Virus record (IMG/VR): IMGVR_UViG_3300028840_004512
Location: 1-64,000 of that record
Length of the DNA: 64,000 nucleotides
Strand: one strand, 5' to 3'
Source of the DNA: a virus
A program made the translations under genes and the position numbers. Below are positions 13,733 to 21,281 of the stretch, one piece after another. Position 1 is the stretch's first letter; every line of letters begins with the position of its first letter. Below the pieces are notes generated by a model. That model had not been told where the DNA came from and did not search any database. It saw only the letters and a program-made list of their open reading frames with translations.

Positions 13733-14653
13733 TTAGCTCACATGCCGGAGTACAACAAGCTCGCCTCGCCTATCCGCTTCGCGAATGACGCTCGGGAGAC
13801 TCTCCAACGTAAACCGAGTGTCCCCGCGAACACCCGTGCCGTGATCCTCCAAACAGATACCGCTGTCAATCACGCGCATAGTGGTCCGAGAGCAAGTGCA
13901 CTGAAAGCGTTGCTCACCCAGCCGAAAGGTTACCACCATCTCGTCGCCACCTCCCCGCGCGGGCCTGTGATCTAGGTAGGTGGCGCCCCCAACAGCCAAG
14001 GAAGCCTTGGCTGCCTCGCCAAAGTCCTCCGCCGCCAGCTCTCGACGCCCTACCGCGTCCCCAAGCTGCTCCTGAATGCGACGCCGGCGCTCCTCACGCT
14101 CCCGGCGCTCCCGCTCCTCTTGCCGACGGCGCTCCACCTCAGCACGGTGCCACGTCTCGACCCGGAAGGCCGCGTCGAGCGCTGGCGCCACCTCGGAGAT
14201 GCGGTCCACGGTCTCAGCTCGGTCCTGATATGCCTGTAGCACCTCATACTCGGCTCCTAACGGCATATCCTGCTCCACATAGACCAGGGGGCCATCCTCA
14301 CAGAAACGGCCCGCTACGACCCGCTCAAAGCGGTCCAGGCCCTGCTCCACAAGGTGTACGCGGGGGAAGGTGGCGAGCATGGTGACGGGGTCCGAGACGA
14401 CCACGTGGTCGCGCACCAGCCGGTCCCCTATGAGGTAGCCGCTCACGCGGTCCTTAAGCATATCGGGGTCAGCCTCTCCGCGGCCTTGTAGCGTGACGTT
14501 GCGGCCCGACACACCGAAGGTCCACCACCCATGCTCACGCGGCCTGCGGCCCTGAATACGCCACGTACGGTCAAAGGTGCGCAGAGACCTACCGCCTACC
14601 CACGGAGCCGTGACGGTCTCCCCTTCCGTCTGCAGCAGGTCTCTCCAGCTCAT
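13733..14653 (-). CDS. hypothetical protein with coiled coil
   Basis: 306 residues. The N-terminal half is mixed alpha/beta, residues about 165-195 are a highly charged coiled coil (RRRQEERERREREERRRR), and the C-terminal domain has FQCTCSRTTMRVIDSG and ends FTLESLPSVIREADRRG. The C terminus is duplicated at 12925-13067. The gene contains one CGACCACGTGGTCGCGC palindrome (14398-14414), encoding RDHVV. No function recognised. Confidence 0.6.
   Translation of the reverse strand: MSWRDLLQTEGETVTAPWVGGRSLRTFDRTWRIQGRRPREHGWWTFGVSGRNVTLQGRGEADPDMLKDRVSGYLIGDRLVRDHVVVSDPVTMLATFPRVHLVEQGLDRFERVVAGRFCEDGPLVYVEQDMPLGAEYEVLQAYQDRAETVDRISEVAPALDAAFRVETWHRAEVERRRQEERERREREERRRRIQEQLGDAVGRRELAAEDFGEAAKASLAVGGATYLDHRPARGGGDEMVVTFRLGEQRFQCTCSRTTMRVIDSGICLEDHGTGVRGDTRFTLESLPSVIREADRRGELVVLRHVS
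14398..14414. repeat. dispersed 17-base palindromic site, copy 2
   Basis: CGACCACGTGGTCGCGC, identical to copies at 2298 and 26514; palindromic over 14 bases here. It encodes RDHVV in the gene at 13733-14653. Confidence 0.8.
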
Positions 14654-14862
14654 CCGCTCCGTCCCTTGTTACAGCTAGCTTGATCGAAGATGTTTGGGTC
14701 CGTGCCCGAGCACGGCATACGCTCGCCGCAGGTGGTACAGACTAGCGCCTTGCCCGTCCCGCGACACTTAGGGCACGAGCGCTTGCGCTTGCAAGGGTCG
14801 CGTCCAGAGCCGCCGCACAGGTCACAGCACCCGCGCAGCTCCACATCAATTCGTCCCATCAT
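14650..14862 (-). CDS. DnaJ-type Cys-rich zinc-finger protein
   Basis: 70 residues with CDLCGGSGRD, CPKCRGTG and CTTCGERMPC, spaced like the CxxCxGxG repeats of the DnaJ zinc-finger domain, but without a J domain. Stand-alone proteins of this kind occur in phages; partner unknown. It overlaps both neighbours by 4 bases. Confidence 0.6.
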   Translation of the reverse strand: MMGRIDVELRGCCDLCGGSGRDPCKRKRSCPKCRGTGKALVCTTCGERMPCSGTDPNIFDQASCNKGRSG

Positions 14863-15206
14863 GGGTAGTCCTCTAGGTCCAGCTCGGGGAAGATAGCCTT
14901 AGCCTCCTTAGCGGCAGCCGCGGAGACCTGCTGCATGCGGCGCTCCAGCGCCGTCAGACGCTCTTTGACCATCTTCGCTGCCTCCTGCTTCACCGCTGCC
15001 GGATAGGCTTTCGCAAGACCCTCCAGAAAAGCGCGCGGAGAGATGGGGATACCGTTGACGGTGATAGCCACCTCGACAACCCCATCCGCCGCTTTGAACT
15101 CTCGGGCAGGATCGCGCCCATGGCAATGCACCACGAGCGCGCGGATGAGCAGCTGGTCCTCCACGCTGCTCCCCGTCATCCCCGACAGCCTGAAGACCTC
15201 ACTCAT
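14859..15206 (-). CDS. hypothetical protein
   Basis: 115 residues from MSEVFRLSGM, overlapping the upstream stop by 8 bases. Contains a strand pair (VVEVAITVNGIPI) followed by long helices. No recognised family. Confidence 0.5.
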   Translation of the reverse strand: MSEVFRLSGMTGSSVEDQLLIRALVVHCHGRDPAREFKAADGVVEVAITVNGIPISPRAFLEGLAKAYPAAVKQEAAKMVKERLTALERRMQQVSAAAAKEAKAIFPELDLEDYP

Positions 15207-15390
15207 ACCGAGGCCCCTCACTTGAAGCTATCTCCGGTAACCCCGCCACCCGAGCCCTCCACGCCTCCTCACTCTCTCCCCGTCGGCGACGCCGCGCTAA
15301 CCGCAGTTTACCCTCCGGCGTGTTGAGTGCTCGCGAGATCGCCGCGGCTCTCCGTTTCTTTGCCCCCGCACGTTTGTGGACCTCTTTCAT
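15199..15390 (-). CDS. small Arg-rich protein after the Ro60-like gene
   Basis: 63 residues, very basic (KRAGAKKRRAAAISRAL, RLARRRRRGE), with a final neutral tail. It starts 20 bases after the Ro60-like stop, so it is probably co-transcribed. The charge suggests RNA or DNA binding. Confidence 0.5.
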   Translation of the reverse strand: MKEVHKRAGAKKRRAAAISRALNTPEGKLRLARRRRRGESEEAWRARVAGLPEIASSEGPRYE

Positions 15391-15409
15391 CTTCGCGCTC
15401 CGTGCTTCC

Positions 15410-17263
15410 TTACTGAAAAGCGAGAGGCTTACGCAGCAGGTCAGTCTTGATGATCTGATCGACCAACGTCTCTCGGACCCTAACCGCCCCGCGCTGCACC
15501 TGCCCGACAGGAGTAGAGGCTACCAGCGCGCGAACGGTGCGCGGGATGGCGTAGGGGTCCTCAAAGGTGCTGTTGCCAATGCGGAAGCAAGGGATGCCCA
15601 GCTCTGCCGCAGTATCCTGCACACAGGTGGCAGCCATACCGAAGTGCGACTCAACCTTGATCAAACCAAAGGCCATCGGCCTTAGCCCAGACACCTGCAC
15701 ATCGTGGGTGAAGGTGCGTGCCTTCTCGTCGCCGATGAAGATAAACAAGGTGTCCTCATCATCCTTCGGCGGTCGATGCTGCAGCACCCGAATGCCTGCA
15801 CCGTAGGCCGTCCCGCCCCCGGCGCGGAAGCCCGTGAAGGCGTGGCGAACGCCTACAGCGGAAGGGTGCTTGATCTCCACCTCACGCCCCGTCGTGTTGA
15901 ACACCGAGACGTGTAGCTTGTCGAGCGGGAAGCCCTGCAGAAAGCGCTCGATGTACTGCTTGGCCGTTGGGATGCAATCCACCATCGAGCCCGAGATGTC
16001 GACCATGACGTAGACACGCAGGCCCTTGGTGACCTCCTCGACAGCCTTTTTGACCGCTGTGTCCGCGGCCTCTTGCAGCTTCTCTCGGGCCTCCTTCGAG
16101 CGCACGCGCTCCGCAATGTTGGCCGCACGCTGGTCCTCCGCCTTCTGGATAGCCTGCTCCCACCGCCGCTTGATGCCTGCAACCTTGAGCAGCCCCAGCT
16201 CCTCTAAGGTCGGTGTGTAGATGATCAGGTCCTTGTCCGACAGACAGCCGGCGCCAACGGACGCGGCCATAACCGCTCGCGTGATGCCTACCTCCTTGGG
16301 GACCACACTAACCAACCGCTTAAACCCTGGCTTCTCGGCCTCGATGCGCCGGCACACCTGCTCCTCGTTCAAGCCCTCCCAGGTCTCCTCTTTGGTGACA
16401 GCCTTGCCAATGGCGAGGGACCGTCGACCATCCTTGGCCTGGTCTTGCTTCCAGCGCAGAACCTCAAAGAAGGATTCACTCTGCGGCTTGTAGCCCACAC
16501 CGCAGGCAAGATTGATAACCGTGCTGCGAAACCCAGCCTTGACCAGCCCCTGCAGCATCTTGGGGTTGTCCTCGCGGTATCGAAGCCACCGCTTGACCGC
16601 CTTGGGCCACCGGCCCAGAAAAGGCTTCCGCGCCGACTGCCCGAAGCCCAGCTCGCGGTTGAGCTGCGCAATCTCAGGCAGCTCCAACAGGTAGCGGATA
16701 CGCTGCAGAAGCTTCGGGCTGAGATCCTTCCCATCCTTCCGGACGATCAAGACCATTGCCTCCCCCACATCCCGGTAATCCTCGTCCGGGAACAGAACCT
16801 TCCCGTCCTCCTTAATCGGCTCACCGCAACGAGACTGCACCAGCATGAAGGCCGCCAGAGCAACCTTCAGGTCCCTGTGCTCCTGTCCGAAAGCGTAGGA
16901 GGCCCACCGCGCCGCGAACTCGTTATCGAGCTTCCACACCTCGGCGATCTGCTTGTACACCCAAACAGCCGCCTCGGGAAACAGCCCCGGCTTGCGGTAC
17001 TGCCAGCTCTGCGTACCGTTGCGAACGACACCGTCGTCACCCAGGACGCCCAGCTTAACACGCGACCGCTTCCGCCCGACCTTACGGAGCTCAAAGACAA
17101 CCTTCTGGCCATCCTCCTCCTTGTACACCACCGGCTTCCAGGACGCGCCGATCGCTGAGCCGTCGGCGCTCACCACCCCTGGTCTCCCGTGGTACAGGTG
17201 ATCTCCCCAGCTCAGCAGCGTCTGAATGATCCGCTCCGCTGGCCCTAACGCCTCTCGGTCCAT
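15410..17263 (-). CDS. Ro60-like RNA-binding protein (TROVE and vWA domains)
   Basis: 617 residues from the ATG (MDREALGP) preceded by GGAGAG; an in-frame ATG 33 bases upstream lacks a ribosome site. The first 400 residues are helical and carry the WPKAVKRWL and GITRAVMAASVGAGCLS blocks resembling TROVE HEAT-like repeats. A von Willebrand A domain follows, with the MIDAS motif DISGSM at about residue 420 and the Thr of GGGTAYGAG at about 484. Ro60 proteins form a ring that binds the ends of misfolded RNAs and Y RNAs; they occur in some bacteria and phages. The leader holds a promoter and a stem-loop RNA (17361-17449), and tRNA-like RNAs lie at 958-1713. A generic vWA protein is the alternative. 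Confidence 0.65.
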   Translation of the reverse strand: MDREALGPAERIIQTLLSWGDHLYHGRPGVVSADGSAIGASWKPVVYKEEDGQKVVFELRKVGRKRSRVKLGVLGDDGVVRNGTQSWQYRKPGLFPEAAVWVYKQIAEVWKLDNEFAARWASYAFGQEHRDLKVALAAFMLVQSRCGEPIKEDGKVLFPDEDYRDVGEAMVLIVRKDGKDLSPKLLQRIRYLLELPEIAQLNRELGFGQSARKPFLGRWPKAVKRWLRYREDNPKMLQGLVKAGFRSTVINLACGVGYKPQSESFFEVLRWKQDQAKDGRRSLAIGKAVTKEETWEGLNEEQVCRRIEAEKPGFKRLVSVVPKEVGITRAVMAASVGAGCLSDKDLIIYTPTLEELGLLKVAGIKRRWEQAIQKAEDQRAANIAERVRSKEAREKLQEAADTAVKKAVEEVTKGLRVYVMVDISGSMVDCIPTAKQYIERFLQGFPLDKLHVSVFNTTGREVEIKHPSAVGVRHAFTGFRAGGGTAYGAGIRVLQHRPPKDDEDTLFIFIGDEKARTFTHDVQVSGLRPMAFGLIKVESHFGMAATCVQDTAAELGIPCFRIGNSTFEDPYAIPRTVRALVASTPVGQVQRGAVRVRETLVDQIIKTDLLRKPLAFQ

Positions 17264-17360
17264 AACACTCTCCGTCCGTTGATATCCGCCCGACACTAGG
17301 CGGCATTAGTCCGTCCGTCCAAGACAGCCGACACCCAAAGGTGTGACCGCAAAAAAGATA

Positions 17361-17411
17361 GGCCGCGCCGGCTGACCAATTAGGAACAACGCAACAACGA
17401 CCGGCGCGACC
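17361..17411 (-). ncRNA. stem-loop RNA upstream of the Ro60-like gene (Y RNA candidate or terminator)
   Basis: Minus-strand transcript starting at about 17412-17415 would begin with an 11-pair helix, GGTCGCGCCGG (17401-17411) with CCGGCGCGGCC (17361-17371), one G-T pair, closing a 29-base U-rich loop, followed by TATCTTTTTTG. That gives a small RNA whose two ends pair, ending in a U run, immediately before a Ro60-like gene: the outline of a Y RNA. The same shape could be an intrinsic terminator or attenuator controlling the Ro60-like gene; the large loop is less usual for a simple terminator. Confidence 0.5.
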
Positions 17412-17420
17412 TGATAAGCT

Positions 17421-17449
17421 AAGATACTATATAGGTAGACAGTTGTCAA
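17421..17449 (-). promoter_or_regulatory. sigma70-type promoter before the stem-loop RNA and Ro60-like gene
   Basis: Minus strand TTGACA (17444-17449), 17 bases, TATCTT (17421-17426), located directly after pyrF. The expected start is a few bases before the 11-pair stem. Confidence 0.75.
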
Positions 17450-17458
17450 GCCTGTTAG

Positions 17459-18181
17459 CTAGCCGCGGAGGTAGGGCTCTATCTCCAGGGCGATGGCGGA
17501 GGCGGCCATAGCGGGGTCCTCGGCCTTGGTGATAGGGCGTCCGACGACGATGTAGCTAGCACCATTCTTAAAAGCCTCGCCGGGGGTAGCGGTGCGGGCC
17601 TGGTCGTCCAGAGGGGGGACATCACTTCCCCGCGGACGGGGGCGGATACCGGGGACAACCAGGGCCGCTTTGGGGTAGAGTCCGCGGAGAGTCGCCACCT
17701 CCTTGGGGGAGCACACAAAGCCGGTGATGCCTTGGCTCTGTGCGACGCCTGCGACGTAGCGGACATACGTGTTGGGAGTGGCCCCCTTGACCTGCAGCTC
17801 TGTGTTGAGCTGCTCTGCGCTGATAGAGGTCAGCAACGTAACAGCCAGCAGCTGGACGCGGCTTGCAGCCTCCGCGGCGGCCTTGAGCATCTTAGAGCCC
17901 CCCGCAGCGTGAACCGTGAGGAACCGGGCCCCGAGCCTGTCTGCGCTCTCGACAGCACGAGCGACGGTGTTGGGGATATCGTGAAGCTTGAGATCAAGGA
18001 AAACATCCACCCCCAGGTCTCGCGCCCATCGGACCGCATCGGGCCCCTCTGCTATGAACAGCTGGAGGCCAATCTTAAGGACACCCACGCGCCCGACGAG
18101 ACCCCGCATGAGGGCCTTAGCCTCGGCCATACTAGGCACGTCCACAGGTAGGACTATTCGACTGTACGCGACTCGCGACAT
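17459..18181 (-). CDS. pyrF: orotidine-5'-phosphate decarboxylase
   Basis: 240 residues, the normal length for the enzyme that decarboxylates OMP to UMP, the last step of de novo pyrimidine synthesis. D14 and K36 near the N terminus, the catalytic D63-L-K65-L-H-D68 in FLDLKLHDIPNTV, the phosphate-binding PGIRPRP loop and the final VGRPIT are all intact, so it should be active. The start MSRVAYS follows GGAGGAT; earlier ATGs have no ribosome site. Unusual in a phage; it would raise UMP for RNA and DNA precursors during infection. It precedes the promoter of the Ro60-like gene. Confidence 0.93.
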   Translation of the reverse strand: MSRVAYSRIVLPVDVPSMAEAKALMRGLVGRVGVLKIGLQLFIAEGPDAVRWARDLGVDVFLDLKLHDIPNTVARAVESADRLGARFLTVHAAGGSKMLKAAAEAASRVQLLAVTLLTSISAEQLNTELQVKGATPNTYVRYVAGVAQSQGITGFVCSPKEVATLRGLYPKAALVVPGIRPRPRGSDVPPLDDQARTATPGEAFKNGASYIVVGRPITKAEDPAMAASAIALEIEPYLRG

Positions 18182-18569
18182 AAGATCCTCCTCTTCGCTT
18201 CCGAGCATCCCCTCCAACCACCTCCCGGACAGTGTAGCGCTCCCCACGGCGCAGGGCATGAGCTACAGCACGCACCACTCGCGCGCTCACAACCAACGGC
18301 TCACCAACGCGCGACGGCTGCGGCTTGCGGGCCCGCAAGCAGATGCGCTTGAAGCCCCGTAGCCTCCACCAGCTAACGATGTTCCAGGCCACGATGACGG
18401 CTGTGTCCGGATGAATTGTGTCCCCCATCCGCTTATCAGGCCACCTCCAGCTGCCCTCCTGGCAGGGGCACGCGACCCAGCAGGGGCGGCCAAAAAGCCA
18501 ACGGTCGACCAGCATCCGCGCCACCCCAGCCTCTACGCCGACGTCCGATTGCGTCCACTGCTTGCACAT
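18132..18569 (-). CDS. hypothetical protein
   Basis: 145 residues. N-terminal half has MCKQW and CPCQEGSWRW; the middle includes a hydrophobic Trp-rich helix (VIVAWNIVSWWRLRGF). The last 16 codons overlap the pyrF start and ribosome site, so the 3' end may be an extension. No family recognised. Confidence 0.45.
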   Translation of the reverse strand: MCKQWTQSDVGVEAGVARMLVDRWLFGRPCWVACPCQEGSWRWPDKRMGDTIHPDTAVIVAWNIVSWWRLRGFKRICLRARKPQPSRVGEPLVVSARVVRAVAHALRRGERYTVREVVGGDARKRRGGSYVASRVQSNSPTCGRA

Positions 18570-18835
18570 ACGCGATTCCTCCCACGTAAAGAGGCCCGCA
18601 GGGCCTCCGGCGGAGGCGACGGTACCCGACGACGGTTGTCGACCCCAAGCGCTCTAGAGAGCGTGCAGGGTGCCTCCAAACGCGCAGGCTTGACCGCCAC
18701 CTTCTCGAACGCCCGAAAGAAGCTGCGGTCTAGGTGCCTCCTGGTAAGCTCGCTAACCTCCTGGCGAAAGCGTTCGAAGGCCCTGACGAGCCGCTCAAAC
18801 GCCTCGTCCAGGTCTGGCACATCCGCGGACCTCAC
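18533..18835 (-). CDS. hypothetical helical protein
   Basis: 100 residues from GTG in a GTGA overlap with the nucleotidase stop. The first half is a likely long helix (LDEAFERLVRAFERFRQEV); the rest is basic. It overlaps the next gene by 37 bases. Function unknown. Confidence 0.5.
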   Translation of the reverse strand: MRSADVPDLDEAFERLVRAFERFRQEVSELTRRHLDRSFFRAFEKVAVKPARLEAPCTLSRALGVDNRRRVPSPPPEALRASLRGRNRVCASSGRNRTSA

Positions 18836-19407
18836 AGCAGAGGCTCCAGGGCCTCCACGATCGTGGCCCACGCTTGCACAGGCTCTCGCCAGCTCTGGGC
18901 CATCATGTCTACATCCGCACCATGATTGTAGGGCCAGGCTATGGCCAACAGCTTCGCCTCGGGCCACGCCTTACGATATTTGAGGAGCTGGTCGGGCGCG
19001 TCATCAATCAGCACGTCCCCACGACATAGCTCCTTCCGACGAGTGATGATGATGTTCTTCTGGGGTAGAAAGGGAAGATGCTTGTAGACCCACCGCATCT
19101 TCTCCATAGCCGCGCGAGGGTAGTTGCCGGGCGAGGAGCAGATGACCACCTCCGCCCCCAAGCTGTCCAACGCATAGAGCGCATCGGAAGCGCCGGAGAT
19201 GAGGGGTAGAGCCTCCCACCAGCCCTCGCGCCCCATATAGTCGTAGATCGACCCACCTTCGGGGAGGGCCCTAGAGAACTCGTAGTCAGTGAGGTCCTCG
19301 ACCGAGACCTCGTCTCCACCTTCACGCTCAAGATTGACGGTGTCCACGAACGCCTGCGGCAGGTTTACGCAGATACCGTCCAGGTCAACCAGAATCGTCA
19401 GCTTGCT
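18832..19407 (-). CDS. 5'(3')-deoxyribonucleotidase, HAD family
   Basis: 191 residues from MSKLTILVDLDGI. HAD motif I is D9-L-D11-G; motif II is the Ser in VVICSSPG; a Lys lies in the RRKELCRG region; motif III acids are in DVLIDDAPDQL. The layout (NT5C-type cap with YEFSRALPEGG) matches nucleotidases that dephosphorylate dUMP, dTMP or similar nucleotides, common in large phages. It would adjust nucleotide pools, next to pyrF. The start overlaps the upstream gene by 23 bases. Confidence 0.8.
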   Translation of the reverse strand, partial: SKLTILVDLDGICVNLPQAFVDTVNLEREGGDEVSVEDLTDYEFSRALPEGGSIYDYMGREGWWEALPLISGASDALYALDSLGAEVVICSSPGNYPRAAMEKMRWVYKHLPFLPQKNIIITRRKELCRGDVLIDDAPDQLLKYRKAWPEAKLLAIAWPYNHGADVDMMAQSWREPVQAWATIVEALEPLL

Positions 19408-20032
19408 CATCCACCACGTCCTCCAGCAGCACCAACGTACCGTAATCGGGACTATAAGATACAACGCCGGTCTCCTTGCACCAAGTATCCAGATACCGCT
19501 GCAGCTCGTCCTTCTCGGCCTCGGATATACGGTCGTAAGCCTCCTCGTGGTGGTCCTCCAGAGCGCTCTCTAGGATATCCTCCACATCCATGCTCAAGAG
19601 CTCGGACTTACTACCCCAGACCTCCTTGGGAGGGCTAACCTCGCCGTAGTCGCAGTGATCGTAAAGGTAGTCTAAGGTTTGATAGTACTCGTCCTCCCAG
19701 AAGAAGCCGGCGCCCTCATACTCCGACAGCGGCACGCGCTTGACCTTCGCTCGCCTCTTACGGTCCATCTCCGCGTCGTGCTCAGTCCACCTCCGCTTGC
19801 GACAGGGCTCACAGGCTGTCCAGCTGTTACCGCCGGTCAGCGCCCCACAAGCACAGCGCCGGTAGCAGCAGTCAAGCGCCATCTCCCGCGCATTCTCGGG
19901 GAAGGACAAGGTGGTAAAAAGCTGCCCGCACTTTCCGCAAGCAAAGGCGACCGTCACACGGTCGCCTTTAAGCTCCCGAAAGATCGGGAAGGGTTGCTTT
20001 ATGCTGCCTTCGTCGCCTGCTCCTGTGTCCAT
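19385..20032 (-). CDS. zinc-binding hypothetical protein
   Basis: 215 residues. N-terminal CGKCG, CCYRRCACG and CEPCRKRR clusters suggest two zinc sites; the rest is acidic and Tyr-rich (EYEGAGFFWEDEYYQTLDY). It overlaps the methyltransferase gene by 34 bases and the nucleotidase by 23. Role unknown. Confidence 0.55.
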   Translation of the reverse strand: MDTGAGDEGSIKQPFPIFRELKGDRVTVAFACGKCGQLFTTLSFPENAREMALDCCYRRCACGALTGGNSWTACEPCRKRRWTEHDAEMDRKRRAKVKRVPLSEYEGAGFFWEDEYYQTLDYLYDHCDYGEVSPPKEVWGSKSELLSMDVEDILESALEDHHEEAYDRISEAEKDELQRYLDTWCKETGVVSYSPDYGTLVLLEDVVDEQADDSG

Positions 20033-20940
20033 CTCTTGCGCTCCTCAATTGGTGTTGATGCCAAACGCTCCAACCGTATGTGGTCCGGCTTAGGCTCCTG
20101 CAGTAGCCAGCAGTACCAGCCGTAGATCACACTGTCAGACCCCCGCTCGTCAAAGGACGGCCGATTAGGAAGCTGATAGATGACGTGAGGTAGGTGCTCT
20201 TCGAAGAACGGCACGCGCTTTTCGGACCCGAGGAAGTTCATACTCAGCAGCATAAAGACCGCCCGAGAGGCTACCTTGAAGGAGTGCCGGATAAACTCCT
20301 CAGCTAAGCGATACGGAGGGTTCCCGAGCACAATCGTGTGCTCCCCTTGGGGGTACCAGTGCAGGTAGTTCTGCGGGCAGATGATGCGACTGCTACGCAG
20401 CGCCGACAGGGCCGGAAGACAATCATCCAACAGCTCTACCGCAGCCCAGGGAATATCGGGGCGGTATTCCTGCACGGTGTTGATAATGCCCCCAAAACCT
20501 GCGCCAGGCTCAATCCAAGGCCCCTCAGCATGGCGAAGCAGCTCACAGTGCTCCATCAGCCGCCTCACCACCCAAGGAGGACTGGAATATCGGTCAGCCG
20601 CAGATCGCTGACCTCCCCTATTAGTGCTAGACATCGGTTCAGTATTATCCTTTACCTCAAAGTGCTCACCCAGGAAGGTCACACCTCCTGGACAGAAGGC
20701 CAGGCACGCCAAGCCCTCAGCTAGATGATTGAAAGCCTCCGCTGTTCCCCGCGTCCTCGTGCCGTCCTTCCCGCGTTTAGCGGGTGTTGCGTACAAGATC
20801 TTATCCCCATCACTAGCCAGGACCTGCGCACACTCTCGCGCTCGCTGCAGCCGATAATCCCAACCCTGAAGGCGCACGCGCTCCACCCACATAGGAACCG
20901 CCGCACACAACGATATCCGCAGCAGCTCCTCACTCACCAC
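19999..20940 (-). CDS. SAM-dependent DNA methyltransferase-like protein
   Basis: 313 residues. Motif I WIEPGAGFGGI (SAM binding, near residue 144) and motif IV GNPPY (near 207) in the order of N6-adenine or N4-cytosine DNA methyltransferases, preceded by SSPPWVVRRLMEHC as in that fold. The N-terminal 110 residues have no clear match and may be a partly separate domain. It probably modifies phage DNA against restriction; the target site is unknown. Confidence 0.75.
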   Translation of the reverse strand: MVSEELLRISLCAAVPMWVERVRLQGWDYRLQRARECAQVLASDGDKILYATPAKRGKDGTRTRGTAEAFNHLAEGLACLAFCPGGVTFLGEHFEVKDNTEPMSSTNRGGQRSAADRYSSPPWVVRRLMEHCELLRHAEGPWIEPGAGFGGIINTVQEYRPDIPWAAVELLDDCLPALSALRSSRIICPQNYLHWYPQGEHTIVLGNPPYRLAEEFIRHSFKVASRAVFMLLSMNFLGSEKRVPFFEEHLPHVIYQLPNRPSFDERGSDSVIYGWYCWLLQEPKPDHIRLERLASTPIEERKRWTQEQATKAA

Positions 20941-21247
20941 CAGCCTCCCGACAATGGCGGCATGTCACATCGTCCAGTCGCCCTCGAACCCAATAGTGTC
21001 CGATAGGCCAATCACACGGCGCGTCCTCAGTGAAGCCACATGCGGGCCGCCCTCCTACCAGCAGGTGCACCTCACGCACCCCTTCTCGCCGCGCAGCCTG
21101 CATCTCCTCAGCCCACGTGCTCGCACCCTGCGCAGCGAACGCAATCACCGCCTTCCGCGCGCAGTCCTGACATATGCTAGACGCTCCCTGGTCCACCACA
21201 TCCCCATATTCATGGCAAAAGTCGCACCGCCCCTCGCCAAAGGTCAT
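20930..21247 (-). CDS. zinc-finger protein, leaderless mRNA
   Basis: 105 residues from MTFGEGRCDFC, choosing the ATG 5 bases after a promoter -10 box. CDFC, CQDC and CRHC pairs, together with HYW, form one or two zinc sites. It overlaps the methyltransferase start. Unknown function. Confidence 0.55.
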   Translation of the reverse strand: MTFGEGRCDFCHEYGDVVDQGASSICQDCARKAVIAFAAQGASTWAEEMQAARREGVREVHLLVGGRPACGFTEDAPCDWPIGHYWVRGRLDDVTCRHCREAGGE

Positions 21248-21252
21248 GCGAC

Positions 21253-21281
21253 ACCTTACCAAGTGGTCAAGGGATTGTCAA
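21253..21281 (-). promoter_or_regulatory. promoter for a leaderless transcript
   Basis: Minus strand TTGACA (21276-21281), 17 bases, TAAGGT (21253-21258), then 5 bases to the ATG at 21247. An ATG in the same frame 15 bases upstream lies inside the -10 region and is unlikely to be used. Confidence 0.7.
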
